Below are positions 18,146 through 26,612 of a stretch of DNA of 64,000 bases, piece after piece. This DNA comes from Pseudomonadota bacterium (GTDB taxonomy: Bacteria; Pseudomonadota; Gammaproteobacteria; Steroidobacterales; Steroidobacteraceae): positions 62,001-126,000 of the forward strand of contig JADJOO010000013.1 of assembly GCA_016713725.1 (NCBI GenBank), in the 5' to 3' direction. The first letter of the stretch is position 1. Every line of letters starts with the position of its first letter. Under the pieces are notes generated by a model that saw only the letters and a program-made list of their open reading frames with translations, made no database searches and was not told the origin of the DNA. The position numbers and the translations under genes were made by a program.

Positions 18146-19756
18146 TCACAGGCCCAGGGCGTTGGCCATCACGTGGTAGATGGCGTTCTGCTCGAGCGTG
18201 CCGCGGACCAGGTACGAGCGAGGCCCGTTGGCGTAGATCGCGACCTCCTCGCCGGCATGCGTCTCGGCGCCGGCAGTCGGGATCGCCGATTCCTGCAGGT
18301 AGTTCGGGTTCGTCGTATCGACATCGGTCAGGTCCGGGCGCTCGCCGCTGAAAGGAATTTCCGCCGTGACGAACTCCGTGACCGGGTCGAACTCTCGACG
18401 CGAGCCGTTGCCCGTCCAGCCGGCCGGACCGTTCAGGTAGCCGAGGGTGGTATAGGGCAGTCCCAGGGAGTCCTTCGCAAGCAAGTCCAGCCCGGCGTCG
18501 GTCTTGCCGAGGATCGGGTTGCCACGCGACGGATAGCCGGCGATGCTCATCGTATGGCTGTGGTCGGCGGTGACGATGATCAAGGTGTCCTTATCGTCGG
18601 TCATTTCACGGGCAACCTTCACGGCCTCCGCCAACGCGATGGTGTCGGTCAGCGCGCGATAGGCGTTGCCGGCGTGGTGAGCGTGGTCGATGCGGCCGCC
18701 CTCGACCATCAGGTAGAAGCCCTTGGGATTGTTCTGCAGCATCTCGATCGCCTTGCGGGTCATGTCGGCGACCGAGGGCTCACCTGCCGTGTCGTTGGCG
18801 CGATCGGCTTCGTACTTCACATGCGACGGCTCGAACAGGCCCAGCAGGCGCTTGGTGCGCCTGGGGTCGACGGCGTCGAATTGCGCCTTGTTCCAGACAT
18901 AGGCCGCGCGCGGCTTGGCCGCCCATTCGGCAGTCAGGTCACGACCGTCCGTGCGGCGCCCCATGCGGGTCGGGTACTCGGGATCGGCTTTGGTGTTCGG
19001 CTCGAAGTACGGTCGACCCCCACCCAGCGCGACTTCCAGGCCGTTGCCGACACTGAAGTCGACCAGCTGCGCCGCGATGTCCTTGACCTTCGTGCAACCC
19101 GAAGGCAGCACAGTAGCGCCCAGGTCGCGGTCGATCGAGCTGTCCGCTTCCCAGTCGCGGTTGCTGATATGGGCATAATTGACGGCAGGCGTCGCATGCG
19201 TGATGCGGGCGGTCGACACTACGCCGGTCGACATCCCGCGCGCCTCGGCGCGCTCCATGATCGTCTTGACCTTCTTCGCGCGCGTGACTTCAGCGCAGAA
19301 CTCCCCGCGGGTAATGCTCTGATCGACCGAGATGGCCCCGTCGTTGGTCTTGATGCCGGCTACCATGGCCGTTGCGGTCGGCGCCGAATCCGAGGTCTGC
19401 TGGTTCGCACTCGCCGTGACGGACAGGGCCAGGTCGCTGAAGTTCTCGAAGCTGAGCCGGTTCCACTCGCCATCCACGCCGCGCTGCTGGCCGTCGAGGA
19501 TGCGGGCCGCGGTGACCGTCGACACGCCCATGCCGTCACCGACGAAAAGAATGACGTTCTTCGCGCGGCGCGTGTTCAGTTCGCGGTTGACCAGCTTGTT
19601 CGCCTCGACGGCGGACCGGCCGGCGCGGAACCATTCGGCGCCCGAGGTCGGTACGGACGCAGCGGAAGCATTGTCGGCAAGTGCCGGGGCGGAAGCTCCG
19701 CCCAGCACGGTCAGGCTGGCGGCGACGACGAGCGAGATCCTGGAGTGCGACTTCAT
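18146..19756 (-). CDS. Alkaline phosphatase, PhoA family
   Basis: The 536-residue secreted enzyme releases phosphate from monoesters in the periplasm. A signal peptide (to about ALA-DN) is followed by the first metal motif NVILFVGDGMG and the catalytic serine loop SDSAPTATAMV (Ser about residue 123). Further metal ligands are in MVEGGRIDHAHHAG and TADHSHTM, and a His lies in ETHAGEEVAIY near the C-terminus. ppk is upstream on the same strand and the pst/pho block is nearby, which suits a role in phosphate supply. No canonical Pho box was found before it, only a 7-4-7 repeat of different sequence at 19832-19849. Confidence 0.93.
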   Translation of the reverse strand: MKSHSRISLVVAASLTVLGGASAPALADNASAASVPTSGAEWFRAGRSAVEANKLVNRELNTRRAKNVILFVGDGMGVSTVTAARILDGQQRGVDGEWNRLSFENFSDLALSVTASANQQTSDSAPTATAMVAGIKTNDGAISVDQSITRGEFCAEVTRAKKVKTIMERAEARGMSTGVVSTARITHATPAVNYAHISNRDWEADSSIDRDLGATVLPSGCTKVKDIAAQLVDFSVGNGLEVALGGGRPYFEPNTKADPEYPTRMGRRTDGRDLTAEWAAKPRAAYVWNKAQFDAVDPRRTKRLLGLFEPSHVKYEADRANDTAGEPSVADMTRKAIEMLQNNPKGFYLMVEGGRIDHAHHAGNAYRALTDTIALAEAVKVAREMTDDKDTLIIVTADHSHTMSIAGYPSRGNPILGKTDAGLDLLAKDSLGLPYTTLGYLNGPAGWTGNGSRREFDPVTEFVTAEIPFSGERPDLTDVDTTNPNYLQESAIPTAGAETHAGEEVAIYANGPRSYLVRGTLEQNAIYHVMANALGL

Positions 19757-19831
19757 GTTCGGGAGTCCTTTGCCATCTGCGGTTGAGAAAGGCTGTCGAG
19801 GACCCGGACATTAGCGGCCAGTTGCTACAGG

Positions 19832-19849
19832 CGTATTGCGCTCGTATTG
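19832..19849 (-). promoter_or_regulatory. 7-4-7 direct repeat before the alkaline phosphatase
   Basis: On the minus strand CAATACG, AGCG, CAATACG gives two identical 7-mers at 11-bp spacing, about 80-95 bp before the phosphatase start. The spacing is that of PhoB-type sites but the sequence is not CTGTCAT. It may be an operator for another winged-helix regulator. Confidence 0.3.
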
Positions 19850-19911
19850 AGGTTTCCTTGCAGCCAGTCAACAGGGCCTGACGGCCGGCCTGAGGCGGCA
19901 ACGAAGCGAGA

Positions 19912-22005
19912 TCAACGGCGGATGCGCTGCTTCGTGCGCTTCATCAGCGTGACGTGCGTGCCCTCGCGCGCGATCCTGGGCGCGCGACTGTTGCTCGTGC
20001 ACTGCACGTAGCTGCCGTCCGACTGCATGATCCAGGCGTTGCGCAGGTCGGCGAGCTGCAGCTGCAGCACTTCCCAGAGCCGTTCCCGCAGGTGGCGATT
20101 CTCGACTGGAGCCACCGCTTCGACGCGACGGGAAAGATTGCGATCCATCCAGTCTGCGGAGCCAAGCAGGAAGTCGCCCGCGAGCGGATCTTCGCTGCCG
20201 TTAGCGAAATGAAAAACGCGGCCGTGCTCGAGGAATCGCCCGACGATTGAGCGCACACGGAGATTCTCCGTGAGACCGGCGATACCGGGCTTCAGGCAGC
20301 AGAATCCGCGCACGATCAGGTCGATCGGCACGCCCGCATTCGATGCGTCGCAGAGCGCTTCGCAGATCGGGCCGTCCTCGAGCTGGTTGACCTTGACGAC
20401 GATTCGCGCCGGAAGGCCGGCCTGGGCATTCGCGGCCTCGCGCGCAATCAGGTTGACGAAGCGCGTGCGCATGTTGAGCGGCGCGACCAACAGTTTCTCG
20501 AAACGAGGCGAGCGCGAGTACCCCGTCAGGTGGTGAAACAACGTGACGACGTCGCGCGTCAGCACCGGATCGCACGTGAACAAGCCGAAGTCCGTATACA
20601 TCCGCGCGGTTTTGACGTGGTAGTTGCCCGTGCCAATGTGGACATAGCTGCGCAATCCGTCGCCTTCCTTGCGCACGACCAGCGCGAGCTTGGTATGGGT
20701 CTTGAGGCCGCGGAAACCGTAGATCACGTGGTCGCCGGCCTTCTGCAGTTCTTCAGCCCAGTGCAGGTTGCGCTCCTCGTCGAAGCGCGCCTTGAGTTCG
20801 ACCAGGCAGGCCACCTGCTTGCCGTTCTCCGCTGCCTTGATCAATGAGCGGACGAACGGCGTGTCGTCGCCGAGCCGGTACACCGTCATCTTGATCGTGG
20901 TCGTGCCCGGGTCGTCGGCCGCGTCGCGGATGAAGCGCTCGACCGAGGCATCGAAGCTCTCGTACGGGTGGTGCACCAGCACGTCGCCCGCCCGGATGGA
21001 CGAGAAAATGTCGGTATCCGCATCGATGCCGAACGGCGGCTGCGGCGCCCAGGGCGGATCGCGCAGCTCACGGATCGGCAGCGATGCGATCTCGAACAGG
21101 CCGGAATAGTCCAGCATGTCGGGCAGCTCGTAGACGTCGCTCTCGCGCAGGTCGAAGCGCGCAGCGAGGCTGTCGCGGATCTCACCGCTCGGACCTTCGC
21201 CGAACTCGAGTCGCACGACCGGCTGGAACCGCCGCTGCCGCACCTGTTCCTCGACCATCTCCTTGATGCTGTTGTTGCTGTCTTCCTCGATTGCGATGTC
21301 GGCATTGCGCGACACTCGGAACAGCGTGGTGCCTTCGATCTCGACGCCGGGGAACAGGCTGGCGGCGTTGACCCGCACGAGTTCCTGCAGCGAGACGAAG
21401 CAGCGCTGCCCTGTTTCGACGCCGGTGCGCACCGGCAGCCATTGCGGCAACTGCGACGGCACCTTGACCCGCACCAGGAGGCGGTCGCCCGTGTCGGCTT
21501 CCTTGAGCACGAAGCCCCAGGAGGTCGAGAGGTTCGACATGAAGGGAAACGGGTGTGACGGGTTGAGGCTCAGCGGAGTGAGCGCCGGTGATACGTGGCG
21601 CTCGAAATACTCGCGCGCTTCGTTGCGCTGGGCCGGCGAGAGCTCATCCCAGGCCGCGAGTCTCACCCCATGCCTCACCAGCCGGTGGCGCAGGTCCTTG
21701 AAGCATGCAGAACGGCGCAACAGCAACGGATGCAACGCATCGCGCAACCGATGAATGTGCGCGTTGAAATCCTCGACGACGGCGAGGTTGCCGCTGGCGT
21801 AGGCGCGGGTGCGCATGGCACCGACGCGCTTCATGAAGAACTCGTCGAGGTTCGAAGTGAAGATCGCCAGGAACTTGAACCGCTCGAGCAGCGGCACGCG
21901 CTCGTCGATGGCTTCCGCCAGGACCCGGCGGTTGAATTCAAGCCAGCTGAGGTCCCGGTCGAACCAGGCCTCCTTCAGCATCCGCGCGCGCAGCTTCGCG
22001 TCCAT
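19912..22005 (-). CDS. ppk1: Polyphosphate kinase
   Basis: Ppk1 polymerises the gamma-phosphate of ATP into polyphosphate and can run in reverse. The 697-residue protein has the N domain beginning WFDRDLSWLEFNRRVL, the metal/ATP region and two phospholipase-D-like C domains. SYVHIGTGNYHVKTARMYTD includes the autophosphorylated His. LGSADWMDRNLSRRVEAVAP forms the second half-site. Length matches E. coli (688). It lies directly before the alkaline phosphatase on the same strand. It diverges from dapD over 137 bp, where CGGTAAC (22051) and GTTACCG (22088) form an inverted repeat. Confidence 0.96.
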   Translation of the reverse strand: MDAKLRARMLKEAWFDRDLSWLEFNRRVLAEAIDERVPLLERFKFLAIFTSNLDEFFMKRVGAMRTRAYASGNLAVVEDFNAHIHRLRDALHPLLLRRSACFKDLRHRLVRHGVRLAAWDELSPAQRNEAREYFERHVSPALTPLSLNPSHPFPFMSNLSTSWGFVLKEADTGDRLLVRVKVPSQLPQWLPVRTGVETGQRCFVSLQELVRVNAASLFPGVEIEGTTLFRVSRNADIAIEEDSNNSIKEMVEEQVRQRRFQPVVRLEFGEGPSGEIRDSLAARFDLRESDVYELPDMLDYSGLFEIASLPIRELRDPPWAPQPPFGIDADTDIFSSIRAGDVLVHHPYESFDASVERFIRDAADDPGTTTIKMTVYRLGDDTPFVRSLIKAAENGKQVACLVELKARFDEERNLHWAEELQKAGDHVIYGFRGLKTHTKLALVVRKEGDGLRSYVHIGTGNYHVKTARMYTDFGLFTCDPVLTRDVVTLFHHLTGYSRSPRFEKLLVAPLNMRTRFVNLIAREAANAQAGLPARIVVKVNQLEDGPICEALCDASNAGVPIDLIVRGFCCLKPGIAGLTENLRVRSIVGRFLEHGRVFHFANGSEDPLAGDFLLGSADWMDRNLSRRVEAVAPVENRHLRERLWEVLQLQLADLRNAWIMQSDGSYVQCTSNSRAPRIAREGTHVTLMKRTKQRIRR

Positions 22006-22142
22006 TTCGACGACAGTCCCCCCGGCACCCGTGCCAGCCGGTGAATCGGGCGGTAACGGTGTTTAGGATATAGAATCTACCGCCGTTGTTACCGAATTGT
22101 TGCAGTGTGACGGCTTCCCTGCCCTTTCATGACGGAACGCCA

Positions 22143-22985
22143 ATGCCGCTCCAGGTCGCCCATACGCACCTCGCCGCCCAGATCGGCGCCGCCTTTGAAG
22201 AACGGTCGACGCTGACCCCCGCGAACGCGCCGCCCGATATCGTCGATGCCGTGTGCCAGGTGATCGAACTGCTCGATTCCGGCAAGGCTCGCGTGGCCGA
22301 AAAGATCAATGGTCGCTGGCAGGTCAACGAATGGCTCAAGAAGGCCGTGCTGTTGTCGTTCCGCCTGTTCGACAACGTCCCGCTCGATGCGGGCTACGCG
22401 AGGTTCTACGACAAGGTGCCGCTCAAGTATTCGCAGCACGATGCCGAACGGTTCCGGGCTGAGGGCGTGCGCGTCGTGCCGCCGGCGGTCGTTCGCCGCG
22501 GCGCGCATGTTTCCCGCAACGTCGTGTTGATGCCGAGCTACGTCAACATCGGCGCCCACGTGGGCGAAGGCACGATGGTCGATACGTGGGCCACGGTTGG
22601 ATCCTGCGCCCAGATCGGACGCAACGTGCATCTCTCGGGTGGCGTCGGCATCGGCGGCGTGCTCGAACCGCTCCAGGCGAGCCCGACGATCATCGAGGAC
22701 AACTGCTTCATTGGCGCGCGCTCGGAAGTCGTCGAAGGCGTCGTCGTCGAGGAAGGCGCGGTGCTGTCGATGGGCGTCTACGTCGGACAGAGTACCCGCA
22801 TCTACGATCGCGAGCGCGACGAGGTGAGTTACGGCCGCATTCCAGCCGGCGCGGTGGTGGTGCCTGGCACGCTGCCGGCGGCCAACGGCAGGTACGGGCT
22901 CGCGTGCGCCGTGATCGTGAAGCGTGTCGACGCGCAGACCCGCGCCAAGGTCGGGATCAACGAACTGCTGCGCACGACGGATTAG
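22143..22985 (+). CDS. dapD: Tetrahydrodipicolinate N-succinyltransferase
   Basis: DapD succinylates tetrahydrodipicolinate at the start of the succinylase branch to diaminopimelate. The 280-residue protein has the N-terminal helical part and then a left-handed beta-helix with hexapeptide repeats. Family motifs are RVVPPAVVRRGAHV, MPSYVNIGAHVGEGTMVDTW, GGVLEPLQASPTIIED and FIGARSEVVEGV. The ATG at 22143 was chosen because MPLQVAHTHLAAQI matches the family length. An upstream start would add 19 residues. The last codons and stop lie beside the palindromic element at 23003-23073. Confidence 0.95.
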   Translation: MPLQVAHTHLAAQIGAAFEERSTLTPANAPPDIVDAVCQVIELLDSGKARVAEKINGRWQVNEWLKKAVLLSFRLFDNVPLDAGYARFYDKVPLKYSQHDAERFRAEGVRVVPPAVVRRGAHVSRNVVLMPSYVNIGAHVGEGTMVDTWATVGSCAQIGRNVHLSGGVGIGGVLEPLQASPTIIEDNCFIGARSEVVEGVVVEEGAVLSMGVYVGQSTRIYDRERDEVSYGRIPAGAVVVPGTLPAANGRYGLACAVIVKRVDAQTRAKVGINELLRTTD

Positions 22986-23787
22986 TCGATGGTGGTGGCG
23001 ACGGTGGTGTGATTAGTCGGAGGTACGGTGGGTCGCTGCTGGTGCAGCCGCTCGTCTGACTAATCACTACCACACCTCCCATCACTCTCCCTATCACCTC
23101 CCGCCCCATCTTGTAGAGAACCTGCTCCGCGATATTGGTGGCGTGGTCGCCGATGCGCTCGAGCCCCTTGAGCGCAAAGATCGTGTCGATCGTGGGACGC
23201 AGGAAACGATGGTCCTGCAGTACGTACGTCATCACCAGACGGAGCGCCGCGGCGAACTCGGCATCGAGCTCCGCATCGCGCGCAAGCACGCTGCGTGCGA
23301 GCCCGGAATTCATCTCGTCGGCCGCCCGCACGGCGTTTCGCAGCATCGAGCCGGACAGTGCCGCCATGTGACGCAACTGGCGCCCGACGGCGAGCACGGG
23401 ATCACCATCGTTGGTCTGGTCCAGGGACAGGGCGAACCTTGCGATCTTCTTGGCCTCGTCGCCTGCACGCTCCAGCTCGCGTCCGATGCGCACGATGGCA
23501 CGCGCCAGCCGCAGGTCATTCGCGACGGGCTGCTGCAGGGCGATGAAGGTGAGACTATCGCGGTCGAGCTGCTTTTCGTAGGCGTCCACGCGGCTATCGC
23601 GCGCCAGCACCGCCTGCGCCAGCACCGCGTCGCGCTCGACGAGCGACTTGACCGCACCGGCGACCTGCTCGATGACGAGCGCACCCATCTCGAGCGCGTG
23701 CAGCCGCAGGCCCGCCACCGACTGGTCGACGGTGCTCGACGTGTGCGGCTCTGTCGGATCTGAAGCCTGCATGACCACGGCCTCCAT
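22957..23787 (-). CDS. phoU: PhoU, phosphate transport regulator (pst-linked copy)
   Basis: PhoU links the Pst transporter to the PhoR kinase and keeps the regulon off when phosphate is plentiful. The sequence has two PhoU three-helix repeats with the metal motifs (RELERAGDEAKKIARFAL and LERIGDHATNIAEQVLY). After LYKMGREVIGRV the last 40 or so residues are Pro/Ser/Val-rich and come from the palindromic repeat in the gap. The stop lies inside the 3' end of dapD, overlapping by 29 bp. The natural end has probably been replaced by the repeat. It starts just after pstB. Confidence 0.92.
   Translation of the reverse strand: MEAVVMQASDPTEPHTSSTVDQSVAGLRLHALEMGALVIEQVAGAVKSLVERDAVLAQAVLARDSRVDAYEKQLDRDSLTFIALQQPVANDLRLARAIVRIGRELERAGDEAKKIARFALSLDQTNDGDPVLAVGRQLRHMAALSGSMLRNAVRAADEMNSGLARSVLARDAELDAEFAAALRLVMTYVLQDHRFLRPTIDTIFALKGLERIGDHATNIAEQVLYKMGREVIGRVMGGVVVISQTSGCTSSDPPYLRLITPPSPPPSTNPSCAAVR
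23003..23073. repeat. Palindromic intergenic element, copy 1
   Basis: The left arm 23003-23021 (GGTGGTGTGATTAGTCGGA) is the inverted image of 23055-23073 (TCTGACTAATCACTACCAC) with a few mismatches, and the loop is about 33 nt. The core TTAGTCGGAGGT recurs as the arm of the larger palindrome at 40594-40690. It lies between the converging dapD and phoU genes and forms the coding tail of phoU. Confidence 0.65.
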
Positions 23788-23795
23788 CACGCCGC

Positions 23796-24635
23796 TCAGC
23801 CGTAGCGGCCCGTGATGTAGTCCTCGGTCGCCTTCTTGGAGGGATTGGTGAAGATCTTCGACGTCGCGTCGACCTCGACCAGCTCACCCAGGTACATGAA
23901 CGCCGTGAAGTCCGACACGCGCGCCGCCTGCTGCATGTTGTGCGTGACGATCAGGATCGTGACCCGCTGCCGCAACTCGGTGATCAGCTCTTCGATGCTC
24001 GCCGTCGCGATCGGATCGAGAGCCGAGGTCGGCTCGTCGAACAACAGGATCTCCGGTTCGGTCGCGAGCGCCCGCGCAATGCAGAGACGCTGCATCTGGC
24101 CGCCCGACAGCGCGAGCGCGGAATCGTTCAGGCGGTCCTTGACCTCGTCCCAGATCGCAGCACCGCGCAGGGCCTTCTCGACTCGTTCGGCGAGGTCCGT
24201 GCGGTTGCTGAAGCCACGCAGGCGCAGCCCGTAGGCTACGTTCTCGAACACCGTCTTCGGGAACGGGTTCGGCTTCTGGAACACCATGCCGATCCGCATG
24301 CGGACCTCGATCGGATCGACGTCCTTGCCGACGAGGTTCACGTTCTCCGGGTGCAGCATGATGCTGCCCGCATAGCGGGTGTCTGCCTGCAGGTCGTGCA
24401 TGCGGTTGAAGCAGCGCAGGAAGGTGCTCTTGCCGCAGCCCGACGGGCCGATCAGAGCCGTGACCTGGTTTTCCGGAATCACCAGGTTGATGTTCTTCAG
24501 CGCATGGTTCGACCCGTACCAGAAGTCGAGCTTCTCGGCGATGGCCTTGGCCGGATTCGCGCGCAACGCCTTGCGCTCCTCCATGGCGATGGAGAGCTTG
24601 GGGGTTTCCGCCTTGTGGACGACGTTCGTGTTCAT
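23796..24635 (-). CDS. pstB: Phosphate ABC transporter ATP-binding protein
   Basis: PstB powers high-affinity phosphate import. The 279-residue protein has Walker A GPSGCGKSTFLRCFNRMHD, the signature LSGGQMQRLCIARAL and Walker B ILLFDEPTSALDP. The H-loop is in ILIVTHNMQQAARVSD. The N-terminal extension of about 25 residues before KLDFWYGSNHALKNINL is slightly longer than in E. coli. It is 10 bp downstream of pstA and 8 bp upstream of phoU. Confidence 0.97.
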   Translation of the reverse strand: MNTNVVHKAETPKLSIAMEERKALRANPAKAIAEKLDFWYGSNHALKNINLVIPENQVTALIGPSGCGKSTFLRCFNRMHDLQADTRYAGSIMLHPENVNLVGKDVDPIEVRMRIGMVFQKPNPFPKTVFENVAYGLRLRGFSNRTDLAERVEKALRGAAIWDEVKDRLNDSALALSGGQMQRLCIARALATEPEILLFDEPTSALDPIATASIEELITELRQRVTILIVTHNMQQAARVSDFTAFMYLGELVEVDATSKIFTNPSKKATEDYITGRYG

Positions 24636-24645
24636 GGAGGACCAC

Positions 24646-25572
24646 TCACCAGTTGATCTTCTTGCGGAAGCGATAGCGTATCCAGATGGCGATGGCGTTC
24701 ATCGCCAACGTCATGCCGAGCAGGATGGCCGCCGCGGCGGCGGCGTTCTGCTGGAACGCCTGGTCCGGACGCGAAACCCAGTTGAAAATCTGGATCGGCA
24801 TCGCCGTGAACTCGCTCTTGAGCCATTCGAAATTGACGAACGGGAACGTACCGGAGATGGGCGAGTTCGGCAGGAAGGCGATGAAGCTCAGCGCGCCGAT
24901 CGTGATGATGGGTGCCGTTTCACCGATCGCGCGGGACAGGCCCAGGATGAGGCCCGTCAGGATGCCGCCGGTCGAATAGGGCAGCACGTGATCCTTGGTC
25001 ACTTCCCAGCGCGTCGCGCCGAGTCCGTACGCGGCCTCGCGGATGGCCTTTGGCACGGCACGCAGGGCTTCGCGCGTGCCGACGATGATGATCGGCAGGA
25101 TCAGCAGTGCGAGCGTGAGCCCGGCTGAAAGCACGCTCTGACCAAAGCCGAACTTGTAGACGAACAGCCCGAGCGCCAGCAGGCCGTAGACGATGGACGG
25201 CACGCCCGCGAGGTTGGTCACGTTGATCTCGATGACGCCGGTGAACCAGTTCTTCGGCGCATACTCCTCGAGGTAGATGGCGGCGGCGACGCCGACCGGC
25301 AGCGCCACCAGCGCAGTCACCAGCATGATCATCGACGTGCCGACCCAGGCCGAAAGGATGCCGGCGCGCTCCGCCTTGCGCGACGGGAACTGCGTCAGGA
25401 AGTCCCAGCCGAACCTCGAGGCGCCATCCCGCACCAGGTCGAGAAACAGCAGCGCGAGCAGGCCCAGGCAGCTCATCAGGATCAGCAGGCCAACGACGAC
25501 GAACGCCTTGTCGAGGTTCTTGCGCCACGCGAGGCCGCTGCGCAATTCCTCGATTGTCAACACGGCGGACAT
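24646..25572 (-). CDS. pstA: Phosphate ABC transporter permease PstA
   Basis: The 308-residue inner-membrane permease has six predicted membrane segments. The ATPase-coupling EAA loop is present (IREAAYGLGATRWEVTKDHV, about residues 180-199), followed by SRAIGETAPIITIGA. It pairs with PstC to form the phosphate channel. The start is 2 bp from the pstC stop and the end 10 bp from pstB. The order pstC-pstA-pstB is canonical. Confidence 0.95.
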   Translation of the reverse strand: MSAVLTIEELRSGLAWRKNLDKAFVVVGLLILMSCLGLLALLFLDLVRDGASRFGWDFLTQFPSRKAERAGILSAWVGTSMIMLVTALVALPVGVAAAIYLEEYAPKNWFTGVIEINVTNLAGVPSIVYGLLALGLFVYKFGFGQSVLSAGLTLALLILPIIIVGTREALRAVPKAIREAAYGLGATRWEVTKDHVLPYSTGGILTGLILGLSRAIGETAPIITIGALSFIAFLPNSPISGTFPFVNFEWLKSEFTAMPIQIFNWVSRPDQAFQQNAAAAAAILLGMTLAMNAIAIWIRYRFRKKINW

Positions 25573-25573
25573 C

Positions 25574-26512
25574 TCAGTACGCCTCCCGGAACTTGCGGGT
25601 CAGGAAGTAGCCGATGACGTTGAACACCAGCGTCATGAGCATCAGCACGAGGCCCGCCGCAAAGATGCTCTGGTAGCCGATGCTGTCGTGCGGCAGGTCG
25701 CCGAGGCTGACCTGCACGATGTAAGCGGTGATCGTCGCAGCCGGCTCGGTCGGGTTGAACGTGAGCGTCGGCTGCATGCCGGCCGCGATGGCGACCACCA
25801 TCGTTTCGCCGATTGCACGCGAAATTCCAAGGATATAGGCAGCAGCGATGCCCGAGAGCGCGCCCGGCACGACGACACGCAGTGCCGTCTGCAGCTTGGT
25901 CGCCCCCATCGCATAGGATCCTTCACGCATGTAGCGCGGCACGGCGCGCATCGCGTCTTCACTGACCGAGGCGACATACGGCACGATCATGAGCCCGATG
26001 ACGAGACCCGCGCTCAGCATGTTGAAGCCGGGCAGGTTGGGCATGAACTTCTGCAGGAACGGTGTCACCATCAGCAGCGCGAAGTAGCCGTACACCACGG
26101 TCGGCACGGCGCCGAGCAACTCCAGGATCGGCTTGACTGTTTCGCGCATGCGATGCGTGGCAAATTCGGAAAGATAGATGGCAATGATGGTGCCGAGCGG
26201 AATGGCGACCAGCAGCGCGACGAACGTCACCGTGAGCGTGCCGGAAACCAGCGGCATGATGCCGTAGTGAGCGTCGTCGAAGAGCGGCGTCCACATTCTG
26301 TCGGTCAGGAACTCCCGGATCGTGACGTGCTCGAAGAAGTACGAAGATTCCACGACCAGGATGACCACGATCGCGAGCGTCGTGAACACCGCCACCAGCG
26401 CGCACGCCAGCAGGATCAGTTCGATGCCGCGATCGCGGTACTTGCGGTAGGCGAGCGAGGAAAACGCCCCCTTCCCCAGCGCAGTCGAACGAGTTGTCGT
26501 CGTTGCCGACAT
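25574..26512 (-). CDS. pstC: Phosphate ABC transporter permease PstC
   Basis: The 312-residue permease begins with a soluble N-terminus. Its first membrane segment is LILLACALVAVFTTLAIVVI. The EAA loop MREGSYAMGATKLQTALRVV and the segment SRAIGETMVVAIAAG follow. It partners PstA. It starts about 100 bp after the pstS stop. No terminator stem with a T run is evident in that gap, though a GC-rich imperfect hairpin (26530-26600) may shape pstS/pstC ratios. Confidence 0.95.
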   Translation of the reverse strand: MSATTTTRSTALGKGAFSSLAYRKYRDRGIELILLACALVAVFTTLAIVVILVVESSYFFEHVTIREFLTDRMWTPLFDDAHYGIMPLVSGTLTVTFVALLVAIPLGTIIAIYLSEFATHRMRETVKPILELLGAVPTVVYGYFALLMVTPFLQKFMPNLPGFNMLSAGLVIGLMIVPYVASVSEDAMRAVPRYMREGSYAMGATKLQTALRVVVPGALSGIAAAYILGISRAIGETMVVAIAAGMQPTLTFNPTEPAATITAYIVQVSLGDLPHDSIGYQSIFAAGLVLMLMTLVFNVIGYFLTRKFREAY

Positions 26513-26612
26513 GAGCCCTTCCCCAATCCGGCGCCCGGCGGGCGCTCTGTGTCAGACACGAACGGGCCGGAACCTCGCGGTCCCGGCCTGGCCCCTCCAG
26601 AGGGGTGTCCCG

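Noticed and set aside
18173..19786. 537-codon open frame on the plus strand
   Set aside because: It is antisense to the alkaline phosphatase, which has all its metal motifs.
19866..19883. Weak CTGTTGA-CTGG-CTGCAAG before the alkaline phosphatase
   Set aside because: The spacing is right but too many mismatches remain to call a Pho box.
26530..26600. Terminator between pstS and pstC
   Set aside because: The region is GC-rich with imperfect stems but no T run, so only a possible attenuating structure.
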